A DNA stretch of 15,578 bases from CAYNYM01 sp049366815 (GTDB lineage Bacteria; Desulfobacterota; DSM-4660; Desulfatiglandales; HGW-15), in contig JBMNCO010000175.1 of the NCBI GenBank assembly GCA_049366815.1, positions 1-15,578 of the forward strand. Direction: 5' to 3'. The notes below the pieces were generated by a model. It saw only the letters and a program-made list of their open reading frames with translations, was not told the DNA's origin and searched no databases. Shown here piece after piece: positions 8,023 through 15,514 of the stretch; within the stretch, counting starts at the first letter, position 1, and every line of letters begins with the position of its first letter. The position numbers and the translations under genes are program-made.

Positions 8023-8682
8023 TCATTCATATTGGCGCTCTCCAAAAAGCCTTGTCCCGATTCGAACCAGGTTGGCCCCTTCCTCAAGGGCGACCCTATA
8101 GGAATTGGACATGCCCATGGAGAGATAGGTCATTTGCACCCGCGGCAGATCCATCGCTTTGAGCTCCTCGAAAAGCTTCCGGGTCTTCCTGAAGTAAGGT
8201 CTGGATTCCTCGGGATCACCCGCAAAGGGCCCCATGGTCATGAGCCCTTTGATTTCAATATGCTCCAGCGTACTCATCTCCTTGATCAGAGGCAGGGTGT
8301 TCTCCGGCAGGACCCCGGTCTTCTGGTCCTCCCCTCCGCTGTTGATCTCGATCAGCACCGGCATAATCTTCCCAAGATTACCGCAGGCCTTGTCGATTTC
8401 ACTGGCAAGTCTCATGGAGTCGACCGTCTCGATCATATCAAAAACGGCCACCGCCTTTTTGGCCTTGTTCCTTTGAAGATGTCCGATCAGGTGCCACTGC
8501 ACGCGATGACCTATCACCTCGAAGGCCTTCTCCGCCTCCTGGACGTAATTTTCGCCCACGATTTCAAGCCCTGCGCCTATGGCCTCTAGAATCTCGTCGG
8601 GAGTCCGGGTCTTGGCCGCCCCGACCAGTTGCACGCCTTCAGGGAGCTCATCCAGAATAGCCTTTACATTTTGGTGAATCAT
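8023..8682 (-). CDS. yggS: YggS/PROSC-type pyridoxal phosphate-binding protein (219 aa)
   Basis: Cytosolic PLP-binding protein of the YggS/PLPHP family, which buffers free PLP and affects amino-acid and vitamin B6 homeostasis; it has no known enzyme activity. It is a single alanine-racemase-like barrel. K24 in GAAKTRTPDE is the PLP lysine. Family motifs follow: FGENYVQE-like VGENYVQE (42-49), WHLIGHLQRNK (63-73), LSMGMSNSY (187-195) for phosphate binding, and RIGTRLFGER (207-216). The start is set by AAGGAG 6 nt before the ATG at 8682; an ATG seven codons upstream overlaps that site. The N-terminus before K24 is about 12 residues shorter than in E. coli, where the lysine is K36. It likely heads an operon with the ttcA-like gene and lgt, since a terminator lies upstream at 8823-8872. 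Confidence 0.94.
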   Translation of the reverse strand: MIHQNVKAILDELPEGVQLVGAAKTRTPDEILEAIGAGLEIVGENYVQEAEKAFEVIGHRVQWHLIGHLQRNKAKKAVAVFDMIETVDSMRLASEIDKACGNLGKIMPVLIEINSGGEDQKTGVLPENTLPLIKEMSTLEHIEIKGLMTMGPFAGDPEESRPYFRKTRKLFEELKAMDLPRVQMTYLSMGMSNSYRVALEEGANLVRIGTRLFGERQYE

Positions 8683-8688
8683 GTCGCA

Positions 8689-8694
8689 CTCCTT
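8689..8694 (-). promoter_or_regulatory. Shine-Dalgarno that fixes the yggS start
   Basis: Read on the minus strand, AAGGAG lies 6 nt before the ATG at 8682. The frame stays open to 8769, but the earlier in-frame starts lack such a site. Confidence 0.7.
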
Positions 8695-8822
8695 CAGGGC
8701 CATTGATACTCCAAAATCCCGGGGGTGTAAACCTATAAAGGCCGCCCAAACAAACGGGAGGAATTCCAAGTTTGCAGGGTGATATTCTTTCCTTCTTTAC
8801 CCACTCAGGTCGGCCGTGCCAC

Positions 8823-8872
8823 AAAAAAAACACCCTTGTGCAAGAGGATTATCTCTTGGCCCCAAGGGTGTT
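8823..8872 (-). terminator. Intrinsic terminator of the HesB-like selenoprotein gene
   Basis: On the minus strand AACACCCTT (8872-8864) pairs with AAGGGTGTT (8837-8829), and an inner stem CAAGAG (8858-8853) pairs with CTCTTG (8846-8841). A run of eight T (8830-8823) follows directly. It begins about 25 nt after the stop of the selenoprotein gene. This is the clearest terminator in the window; it separates that gene from yggS. Confidence 0.88.
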
Positions 8873-8896
8873 ATTATTGAATTGAGGGCTATGTGA

Positions 8897-9211
8897 TTAA
8901 CAGCTGGTGCAGCTTCCGCAGCCACCACCTGTCTGAAGGCTGGACTGGATGGAAAATCCCGCCCCCATGGCGCTTTCCACAAAATCCACCGTAATGGGTT
9001 TGGCCTGTTCAAAGAGGCCTTTATCCACCAGAAAGGTGATGCCGTTATTGTCCATGACTTCATCGCTTTCCTTAGGCTCATCCAGAGCCATGCCCAGGGA
9101 GGGCCCTGATCAGCCGCCCTGTGACAGAAAGATCCGGATTATCCGGTTGTCGTCTTTGTCCTTAAAGAATTCCTGGATCTTTTCATCCGCTTTTTCGGTT
9201 ACTTGTAACAT
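8897..9211 (-). CDS. HesB/IscA-like selenoprotein, UGA-encoded Sec34 (104 aa)
   Basis: Small Fe-S-binding or carrier-like protein of the HesB/IscA (A-type) family. The frame starts at an ATG preceded by AAAAGGAGG, 4 nt away, and begins MLQVTEKADEKIQEFF. Codon 34 is TGA (9112-9110), inside SQGG-U-SGPSLGMALDEP. The same position in A-type proteins is the first cluster cysteine (C35 in E. coli IscA). The frame continues without a break in typical fold sequence (GITFLVDKG; ITVDFVESAMGAGFSI) and ends GGGCGSCTSC with C98, C101 and C104. Total length is normal for the family (about 105-110 aa). A SECIS-like hairpin follows the UGA. HesB-like selenoproteins are known from genome surveys, so reading the UGA as Sec is well supported. 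selA, selB and selC are not in this window. Its own promoter and terminator suggest a single-gene unit. The alternative, a nonsense mutation, is less likely. Confidence 0.9.
9070..9109 (-). promoter_or_regulatory. Candidate bacterial SECIS element after Sec34 UGA
   Basis: Directly downstream of the UGA the mRNA can form GGCUC-UGGAU-GAGCC: stem 9089-9085 with 9079-9075, loop 9084-9080. The loop starts 26 nt after the UGA and has G at its second and third positions, which fits the known rule of a guanosine near the start of an apical loop about 16-37 nt from UGA. A lower CCU/AGG pairing (to 9070) can extend it. A second small hairpin, CAGGG-CCCU-CCCUG (9108-9095), sits between. Confidence 0.7.
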
Positions 9212-9253
9212 GTTGCCTCCTTTTCTTGCGTCCTCGCAGCAAAATCATAGTTT

Positions 9254-9282
9254 TAATGTATACATTATCATTACCCTGTCAA
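9254..9282 (-). promoter_or_regulatory. Promoter with overlapping 14-bp palindrome, selenoprotein gene
   Basis: On the minus strand a perfect -35 box TTGACA (9282-9277) is followed after 16 nt by TACATT (9260-9255, 4 of 6 matches). The perfect palindrome TAATGTATACATTA (9254-9267) covers the -10 region, as an operator would. The predicted start is about 37 nt before the ATG. No regulator can be named from sequence alone. Confidence 0.55.
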
Positions 9283-9360
9283 CCAAATTCAGTTCAAAGG
9301 GCCGATTTTTGTGAGACATCAATCTCTGAAAAGTTTCATACCGCACAAAAAGACATCAAC

Positions 9361-9990
9361 CTAGGCCGGCGCCTCGGCCAGTCTTTTCTGAAGCCAGACA
9401 ATCACCTTGTCGAACTCATCACGCATTTCGGTCATGGCCCGTCCCCGATGGCTGACTCGGTTCTTTTCCTCCCTCGTCATCTGGGCAAAGGTCTTCTTCA
9501 GGGGTGGGTAGTAGAAGACAGGATCGTATCCGAAGCCGTTTTCTCCGGTCATTGTGTGGACGATTTCCCCCTCGCAGAATCCCTCATAGGTGAGGGCCGG
9601 TCCCCAGGGGACCGCGATGGAGATGACGCACGCAAAGTGCGCATTTCTGTTTTCTACGCCTTCCATGGCCCTGAGGAGTTTCAGGTTGTTGGCCTCGTCT
9701 GAAGCATCTTCCCCCGCATAACGGGCCGAATGGACGCCGGGGGCGCCTCCCAGGGCATCGACTACAAGGCCCGAATCATCGGCAAGGGCCGGGAATCCGA
9801 GGTACTTGGCTGTCATTAAGGCCTTTTTGTAGGCATTTTCATCGAAGGTCTTGCCGTCTTCCACAATGGCCGGGATCGGCCCGAAGTCCCTCAGGTTCTT
9901 GATCTGAATTTCAAAGCCGGCGAGCAGGTCCTTGAACTCCCTGATTTTCCCTTCATTTTTGGTCGCGAGGACCAGCGGTCGGTCAAGCAT
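9361..9990 (-). CDS. rdgB: RdgB/HAM1-type XTP/dITP diphosphatase (209 aa)
   Basis: House-cleaning nucleotide pyrophosphatase that hydrolyses non-canonical purine triphosphates (ITP, dITP, XTP) to monophosphates, keeping them out of DNA and RNA. The family motifs are all present in order: LATKNEGK (8-15) for phosphate binding, EDGKTFDENA (44-53), ADDSGLVVDAL (70-80) with the metal-binding acidic residues, GAPGVHSARYAG (82-93), GFGYDPVF (152-159) and the C-terminal SHRGRAM (180-186). Length is normal for the family (about 200). GAAGGAA lies about 9 nt upstream of the ATG. It starts 35 nt after the PMM/PGM stop and is likely the last gene of the secA operon. No clear terminator follows it, so some readthrough into the selenoprotein gene is possible. 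Confidence 0.96.
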   Translation of the reverse strand: MLDRPLVLATKNEGKIREFKDLLAGFEIQIKNLRDFGPIPAIVEDGKTFDENAYKKALMTAKYLGFPALADDSGLVVDALGGAPGVHSARYAGEDASDEANNLKLLRAMEGVENRNAHFACVISIAVPWGPALTYEGFCEGEIVHTMTGENGFGYDPVFYYPPLKKTFAQMTREEKNRVSHRGRAMTEMRDEFDKVIVWLQKRLAEAPA

Positions 9991-10025
9991 GAAACCGGTT
10001 CCTTCATTTTCTGTTCTTCAACCTG

Positions 10026-11372
10026 TCAGATTCTCGCCTCTAATTTACTCATAAAGACCTGACGTATCTCTTCCAGACGCCTTTCATCCTCGGCCTCGAA
10101 ACGGAGCACCAGGACCGGCTGGGTATTGGACGCCCTGACCAGCCCCCAGCCCCCGTCAAAGAGGACCCTGGCACCATCCACATCGATCACCCGGTAGTCC
10201 CGTTTGAACTCCTCTGCGAGATCCCTCACCACCCGGAACTTCTCCTCATCCGGGCAGTCCAGCCGGATCTCGGGTGTACTGAACATCTTCGGCACGTCCG
10301 CCAGGAGGTCCATTATGCCCTCCCTTTCCCTTGTCAGAATCTCCATGAGCCTGGCCCCCGCATAAATGGCATCGTCATATCCGTAATAGCGGTCTGCAAA
10401 GAAGAGGTGCCCGCTCATCTCCCCGCCGAGGAGCGCCCCTTCTTCCTTCATCTTGCCCTTGATCAGAGAATGGCCGGCCTTCCACATGATAGGACGCCCC
10501 CCGTGCCTCTCGATATCGTCATAAAGGGCCTGGGAGCATTTCACCTCCCCGATGATCTTGGCCCCCGGATGCCTTTTCAAGAGATCCCGGGCAAATAGGA
10601 TCATCAACTGATCCCCCCAGATGATCCGGCCCTCCGGATCGATTACGCCGATCCTGTCCGCGTCCCCGTCAAACGCGATGCCCAGGTCCGCCTCGGATGC
10701 GGATACCTTTGAGACGAGCGCCTCGAGATATGCCGGGATGGTGGGATCCGGATGGTGATTGGGGAAATGACCGTCCGGCTCGCAGAAGAGGGCTCTGACA
10801 TCGAGGCCCATGTTTTGATAGACCTCAACCGCCACCGGCCCTCCAACGCCGTTTCCGGCATCCACCACGACCTTTCTTTCCACACCCCCGGGCCGGAGAT
10901 TCTGCTGAAGGGCCTCCAAGTAAGGTGTATTGACCTCCGTCTCTTTGCAGCGGCCTCTGCCCTTGGCAAACCGCTCCGATTCGGCAATTTCCCGGAGCTT
11001 CTGTATTTCCTCGCCATAAATGGTGCTCTTGCCCAGGCAGATCTTGAGGCCGTTCTGATCCGGCGGATTATGACTCCCCGTAATCTGAACACCCCCGTTC
11101 AACTCACAGTGAAACAGTGAAAAATAGAGCAGCGGTGTCGGGACCATGCCCACATCCAGGACATGGGTGCCTGTCTCCCTCAAACCGACCCGTAGGGCAT
11201 CGGCCAGATCAGGGGAGCTCAAACGGCAGTCCCGGCCCAGTGAAACCTCCTTCACGCCTTTTTGCCCGTAATAGGTACCCAGGGCCAGGCCGATCCGGTG
11301 CACCGTTTCCTGGTCCAGATCGTCAGGAACCCGACCCCTGATGTCATATTCCCTGAAGATATTGGGGTTCAT
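10026..11372 (-). CDS. Phosphomannomutase/phosphoglucomutase (448 aa)
   Basis: Alpha-D-phosphohexomutase of the AlgC/ManB type, converting mannose-6-P or glucose-6-P to the 1-phosphates used for nucleotide sugars and surface polysaccharides. All four active-site loops are visible. The phosphoserine loop is TGSHNPPDQNG with S100. The metal loop is DGDADR (235-240). The sugar-specificity loop GGEMSGH (316-322) is typical of PMM/PGM enzymes. The phosphate-binding loop is RASNTQP (413-419). The N-terminus IFREYDIRG is also characteristic. The ATG at 11372 is preferred: AAAAGGA lies 9 nt upstream and MNPNIFREYDIRG matches the family, whereas a TTG 13 codons earlier does not. It lies 72 nt after argJ and 35 nt before rdgB. 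Mannose versus glucose preference cannot be settled from sequence. Confidence 0.94.
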   Translation of the reverse strand: MNPNIFREYDIRGRVPDDLDQETVHRIGLALGTYYGQKGVKEVSLGRDCRLSSPDLADALRVGLRETGTHVLDVGMVPTPLLYFSLFHCELNGGVQITGSHNPPDQNGLKICLGKSTIYGEEIQKLREIAESERFAKGRGRCKETEVNTPYLEALQQNLRPGGVERKVVVDAGNGVGGPVAVEVYQNMGLDVRALFCEPDGHFPNHHPDPTIPAYLEALVSKVSASEADLGIAFDGDADRIGVIDPEGRIIWGDQLMILFARDLLKRHPGAKIIGEVKCSQALYDDIERHGGRPIMWKAGHSLIKGKMKEEGALLGGEMSGHLFFADRYYGYDDAIYAGARLMEILTREREGIMDLLADVPKMFSTPEIRLDCPDEEKFRVVRDLAEEFKRDYRVIDVDGARVLFDGGWGLVRASNTQPVLVLRFEAEDERRLEEIRQVFMSKLEARI

Positions 11373-11444
11373 AACAACGCATCCTTTTCCATGCCTTCCA
11401 GAATTCGGCAATGGTCTAAAAACCGGGACCGTTGGCCGCCCTGC

Positions 11445-12650
11445 TCAGGTCCTGTAATTCGCATTGATCGAGACGTACTCATGGGTGAGATCGCAGGTGG
11501 CGATCCGATCCTCATAATCGCCCTGATGCAGATGGATGATCAGGGAGAATTCCCGCTCTTTCATGCGCTCAGAGGCCCGGGCTTCGGCCTCCGACCCGAG
11601 CCCGAGGCCCTTTTCAACGATCTTCTCGTCATCCACCCAGATATCCACCCTATCTTCCGCCATGGCCACACCTGAGCGGCCCAAGGCCCCCATGATACGC
11701 CCCCAATTGGGGTCCTGACCGTAGCAGGCCGTCTTTACGAGTGCGGAATTGGCAACCGTCCTTGCGGCCGTCTCTGCATCCGAGGCCGAGGCGGCCCCCC
11801 TTATTTTGACATAAATGACCTTGGTGGCCCCTTCCCCGTCCCGCACAATCATCGTAGCGAGTTTTCCCATTACGGATGTGAGCCCCCCCCTGAAGGCGGC
11901 CAGGCCCTGGGACGTCGATGGAGCGTTGCCCGCCAGGCCGTTGGCCATGACCAGCACACAGTCATTGGTGCTCGTGTCCCCATCCACCGTGATCCGGTTG
12001 AAGGTGGTCTCCACGGCCTCTGAGAGCGTCTCCTGCAACAGGCCGGCCTCAATCCTGATGTCGGTCAGGATAAAGCAGAGCATGGTAGCCATATTGGGCA
12101 TGATCATGCCGGCCCCCTTGGCCATGCCCAGAATCCGGTAAGGAACACCCCCGGCCTCGCCCTGGAATCGAGCAAGCTTTGGAAAGGAATCCGTGGTCAT
12201 GATGGCTTCCGCCACCCTGGAAAGGCCGTCTTGTGAGAGAGAATCCACCAGCTTCGGTACGGCATCGGAAAAACGATCCATATTAAGGGGGGCACCGATG
12301 ACGCCTGTGGAGGCCACAAGGACCTCTCCCGGAGAGATGCCCAGTCTCAACGCAACCATTTCGGCCGTTCCGCGGGCATCGTCAAGGCCCCTCTGTCCGG
12401 TGCAGGCGTTGGCGTTTCCCGCATTGACAAGGATGGCCCTGGCCCTTCCGTGACGAACATGGTCCTGACTCAGGATAACGGGGGCCGCCTTCACCCTGTT
12501 CGTTGTAAAAACCCCGGCCGCCGCCGCCTCCCTCTCCGAGAGGATCAGGCCCAGGTCCAACAGGTCCGTTTTCTTCTTGAGGCCCGCGGCCACTGCTGAG
12601 GCCTTGAATCCCTGGATAGTGTATGTGTCTTTGTCCATCGTCTCGCTCAT
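11445..12650 (-). CDS. argJ: Bifunctional ornithine acetyltransferase/N-acetylglutamate synthase (401 aa)
   Basis: ArgJ recycles the acetyl group from N-acetylornithine to glutamate in arginine synthesis; bifunctional forms can also use acetyl-CoA. It is made as a precursor that cuts itself into alpha and beta chains. The cleavage site is intact: KGAGMIMPNMATML, with T189 as the new N-terminal nucleophile. TGVIG (115-119) matches the oxyanion-hole segment. TVDGDTSTND (221-230) and the C-terminal THEYVSINANYRT are also typical. Length is normal (about 400). The ATG lies 2 nt after the secA stop codon, with GGGAAAAG of the secA end serving as a weak ribosome site, so translation is probably coupled; an ATG four codons later is possible. 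Whether it is mono- or bifunctional cannot be decided here. Confidence 0.95.
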   Translation of the reverse strand: MSETMDKDTYTIQGFKASAVAAGLKKKTDLLDLGLILSEREAAAAGVFTTNRVKAAPVILSQDHVRHGRARAILVNAGNANACTGQRGLDDARGTAEMVALRLGISPGEVLVASTGVIGAPLNMDRFSDAVPKLVDSLSQDGLSRVAEAIMTTDSFPKLARFQGEAGGVPYRILGMAKGAGMIMPNMATMLCFILTDIRIEAGLLQETLSEAVETTFNRITVDGDTSTNDCVLVMANGLAGNAPSTSQGLAAFRGGLTSVMGKLATMIVRDGEGATKVIYVKIRGAASASDAETAARTVANSALVKTACYGQDPNWGRIMGALGRSGVAMAEDRVDIWVDDEKIVEKGLGLGSEAEARASERMKEREFSLIIHLHQGDYEDRIATCDLTHEYVSINANYRT

Positions 12651-12652
12651 GA

Positions 12653-15514
12653 TCACTTTTCCCGACCGCAGCATTTTTTGTACTTTTTCCCGCTCCCACA
12701 TGGGCAGGGATCGTTTCTCCCGATCTTTTTTTCTTTGCGTTTAACGGTCATGGGGCTCTCCCCACCACCATGGCTGAGATTCATGACCCGTTTCTTTTTC
12801 TGTGGCAATTCCTCCTCTGAAGGTCTCTGTCTTGAGAGTTGTATGCGTGAAAGGGTCATCAGGGTTTCTTCACGGATACGGTCCATGAGTCCCTCGAAAA
12901 GTGCGAACCCTTCCTTTTTGTATTCTCGAAGAGGATCCATCTGACCATATCCCCTGAGACCGATACCCTCCTTCATGTGTTCAATGTCCTGGAGATGGGT
13001 AATCCACTCATTATCGATAATCTGGAGAATGATGAATTTTTCCAGGGAATTCATGTCGTGTTGGCCCCAATAGGCCTGTCTCTTCTCGTAGACGTCATGG
13101 ACCTGTTCTCTGACCATGTCGGCGAGTTCTCCCACATTCATGGCCTCAAAGTCCTCCTCTCCCAGGTCTTCGGGGCCTACCCTGGGCCTAAAACCAAACA
13201 ACCTGATGAGATTCTCCTTCAGGCCCTGGATATCCCATTCCTCGGAAGGGGATTTGGGGTCGGTGAATCTCTCGATGAACTCATCCACTTTTTCATCCAT
13301 CATGTTTTGAACAAGCTCTCCCACCCCATTTCCGGTCAGCATATCCCTTCTCAGGGAATAGATGATCTCCCTCTGCTTGTTCATCACGTCATCGTATTCA
13401 AGGAGGTGTTTTCTGATGTCGAAATTGTGGGCCTCCACCTTTTTCTGGGCGTTTTCAATGGCCCTGGACACAAGGTTGTGTTCAATGGGTTGGCCTTCTT
13501 CCATGCCCAGCCTGTCCATGATGGAGGCCATTCGTTCAGACCCGAAGATCCTGAGGAGGTCATCTTCCAGAGAAAGATAGAATCGCGAGGACCCTGGATC
13601 CCCCTGTCGTCCTGATCTTCCTCTGAGCTGATTGTCGATGCGGCGGCTTTCATGCCGTTCCGTTCCCAGGATATGAAGTCCGCCCAAATCAACGACACCC
13701 TCCCCCAAAACGATATCCGTTCCACGTCCTGCCATATTCGTGGATATGGTTACGGTCTGTTTTTGCCCCGCCTGTGCGATGATCTCGGCCTCCCGCTGGT
13801 GGTGCTTGGCATTCAGGACAGAGTGAGGAATCTGGGCCCGCTTGAGCATGCGGCTCAGCATCTCGGATTTTTCGATCGTGATGGTGCCTACCAGAACGGG
13901 CTGTCCCTTTGCATAAAGGGCCTTGATTTCCTCCACGACTGCAATAAACTTTTCCCGCTCCGTCTTGTAGATGGCATCCGGGAAGTCCTTGCGTATCATC
14001 GGCTTATTCGTGGGGACAACGATGACGTCCAGCTTATACGTGCTGTTGAATTCTGCGGCCTCCGTATCCGCCGTTCCGGTCATACCGGCAAGTTTTTCAT
14101 ACATACGGAAGAAATTCTGGAAAGTGATCGTCGCCAGGGTCTGGTTCTCTTCCGCCACACTGACACCTTCCTTGGCCTCCACAGCCTGATGGAGTCCGTC
14201 ACTCCAGCGGCGGCCCGGCATCATGCGCCCTGTAAATTCATCCACGATCACCACCTGGCCGTCCTTGACCACATACTGAACATCCTTCTCAAAGAGCCAG
14301 TAGGCCTTGATCATCTGCTGGGTGGAATGGAGAAGTTCCGAGGAACGCATGTAACGATCCTCCAACTCCTTGAGACGTTCGGCCTTTTTCTCGTCGCTGA
14401 GGCCCTGGTCTTCCCTGATCTGATAACTCCCCTCGTCCAGGTCGGGCAGCACGAAATCCCCCCTGCCGCCATCGACAAGTTTGATTCCTTTCTCGGTCAA
14501 TTCCACGGCATTGCTGCGTTCGTCAATCGTGCAGTAGAGATCCTGATCGAGCTCAGGAAGCATTTTTTGGGCGCTCAGCATGCTTTCCATCCGGTCCATC
14601 TGCTTTTTGAGGTGTTGATTCCGGGCCAGGATATCGAGGAAAACGGGATTCTTGGGATCCCCCCTCTTGACCTGAACGAGCATTTCGATGGCCTTGTCAT
14701 CCACATGTCCGTCTTCGAGTCTTTTCCGCAGATCCGCCAGGATGGAGTGAATCACTGTCCCCTGCTTTTTCTTCAGATTGATGACAAGAGGTTTCACCTC
14801 CGTGTAGACCTTGTTTTCGCTTTTTTCCACCGGGCCGCTGATGATCAGGGGGGTCCGGGACTCATCGATCAGGATACTGTCCACCTCGTCGACGATCGCG
14901 TAATGGAACCCCCTCTGGACATAGTCCTTCAGATCATACTTCATATTGTCCCGAAGATAATCAAAACCAAATTCGTTGTTTGTTCCATAAGTGATGTCAC
15001 AGGCATAGGCCCTTTTCCGCTCCTCGTCGTTCATTCCGTGAACGATCACCCCTACGGTGAGGCCCAGAAACTTAAAGATACCACCCATCCACTCGGCGTC
15101 CCGTGTGGCGAGATAATCGTTGACTGTCACCAGGTGTGCGCCCTCTCCTGTCAGGGCGTTCAGATAAAGGGCAAGGGTGGCGACCAGCGTCTTCCCCTCA
15201 CCGGTCTTCATTTCTGCGATCTTCCCCTCATGCAGGACAATACCCCCGATGAGCTGCACATCAAAATGGCGCATACCCAGCACCCGGACCGACGCCTCTC
15301 TTACCGCAGCGAATGCCTCAGGTAGCAAATCCTCCAGGGCCTCCCCTCCGGCCAGCCTCTCCCTGAATTCAACGGTTTTGGCCTGGAGTTCTGCGTCCGA
15401 AAGGGCCTGAAACTGAGGTTCAAACCGGTTGACGGCCTCGACCCTGGGTTCGATCCTTTTGAGCTCCCTTTGGTTCTTGCTCCCAAAAATCCCTTTGATC
15501 AGATTCCCTATCAT
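12653..15514 (-). CDS. secA: Preprotein translocase ATPase SecA (953 aa)
   Basis: Cytosolic and membrane-bound motor that drives unfolded preproteins through SecYEG. Domains run in order: NBD1 with Walker A MKTGEGKT (102-109) and Walker B YAIVDEVDSILIDESRTPL (205-223); the preprotein cross-linking domain, which carries an insertion at roughly 246-327; VDEFTGRMMPGRRWSDGLHQA (424-444); NBD2 with TNMAGRGTDIVLG (592-604) and QLRGRSGRQGDPGSSR (629-644); the helical scaffold; and a C-terminal zinc tail CPCGSGKKYKKCC (937-949) that binds SecB or ribosomes in relatives. Length exceeds E. coli SecA (901 aa) because of the insertion; the E. coli NBD2 insert is absent (LGEGVVDLGG). The ATG start gives MIGNLIKGIFGSKN, as in the family, with AGGAAGAG upstream. 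An earlier in-frame TTG was not used. It is the first gene seen of a minus-strand operon with argJ. Confidence 0.97.
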   Translation of the reverse strand: MIGNLIKGIFGSKNQRELKRIEPRVEAVNRFEPQFQALSDAELQAKTVEFRERLAGGEALEDLLPEAFAAVREASVRVLGMRHFDVQLIGGIVLHEGKIAEMKTGEGKTLVATLALYLNALTGEGAHLVTVNDYLATRDAEWMGGIFKFLGLTVGVIVHGMNDEERKRAYACDITYGTNNEFGFDYLRDNMKYDLKDYVQRGFHYAIVDEVDSILIDESRTPLIISGPVEKSENKVYTEVKPLVINLKKKQGTVIHSILADLRKRLEDGHVDDKAIEMLVQVKRGDPKNPVFLDILARNQHLKKQMDRMESMLSAQKMLPELDQDLYCTIDERSNAVELTEKGIKLVDGGRGDFVLPDLDEGSYQIREDQGLSDEKKAERLKELEDRYMRSSELLHSTQQMIKAYWLFEKDVQYVVKDGQVVIVDEFTGRMMPGRRWSDGLHQAVEAKEGVSVAEENQTLATITFQNFFRMYEKLAGMTGTADTEAAEFNSTYKLDVIVVPTNKPMIRKDFPDAIYKTEREKFIAVVEEIKALYAKGQPVLVGTITIEKSEMLSRMLKRAQIPHSVLNAKHHQREAEIIAQAGQKQTVTISTNMAGRGTDIVLGEGVVDLGGLHILGTERHESRRIDNQLRGRSGRQGDPGSSRFYLSLEDDLLRIFGSERMASIMDRLGMEEGQPIEHNLVSRAIENAQKKVEAHNFDIRKHLLEYDDVMNKQREIIYSLRRDMLTGNGVGELVQNMMDEKVDEFIERFTDPKSPSEEWDIQGLKENLIRLFGFRPRVGPEDLGEEDFEAMNVGELADMVREQVHDVYEKRQAYWGQHDMNSLEKFIILQIIDNEWITHLQDIEHMKEGIGLRGYGQMDPLREYKKEGFALFEGLMDRIREETLMTLSRIQLSRQRPSEEELPQKKKRVMNLSHGGGESPMTVKRKEKKIGRNDPCPCGSGKKYKKCCGREK

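Noticed and set aside
8897..9091. A separate 64-aa gene starting at the internal ATG (MALDEPKESDE)
   Set aside because: It lacks a ribosome site, starts in the middle of the A-type fold and loses the first metal ligand. The frame upstream of the TGA is clearly the same protein.
9110..9112. The TGA as a nonsense mutation or sequencing error
   Set aside because: It replaces precisely the conserved ligand cysteine, the rest of the gene is intact with its own promoter and terminator, and a SECIS-like hairpin follows. A random error would rarely hit that codon. It cannot be excluded without reads and sel genes.
11373..11411. N-terminal extension of the PMM/PGM protein from a TTG
   Set aside because: The extra 13 residues are not family-like, and the ATG at 11372 has a better ribosome site and the canonical N-terminus.
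13652..15325. 557-codon open frame opposite secA
   Set aside because: It lies wholly antisense to a confident secA, has no recognisable domain, and long antisense frames are common in GC-rich coding DNA.
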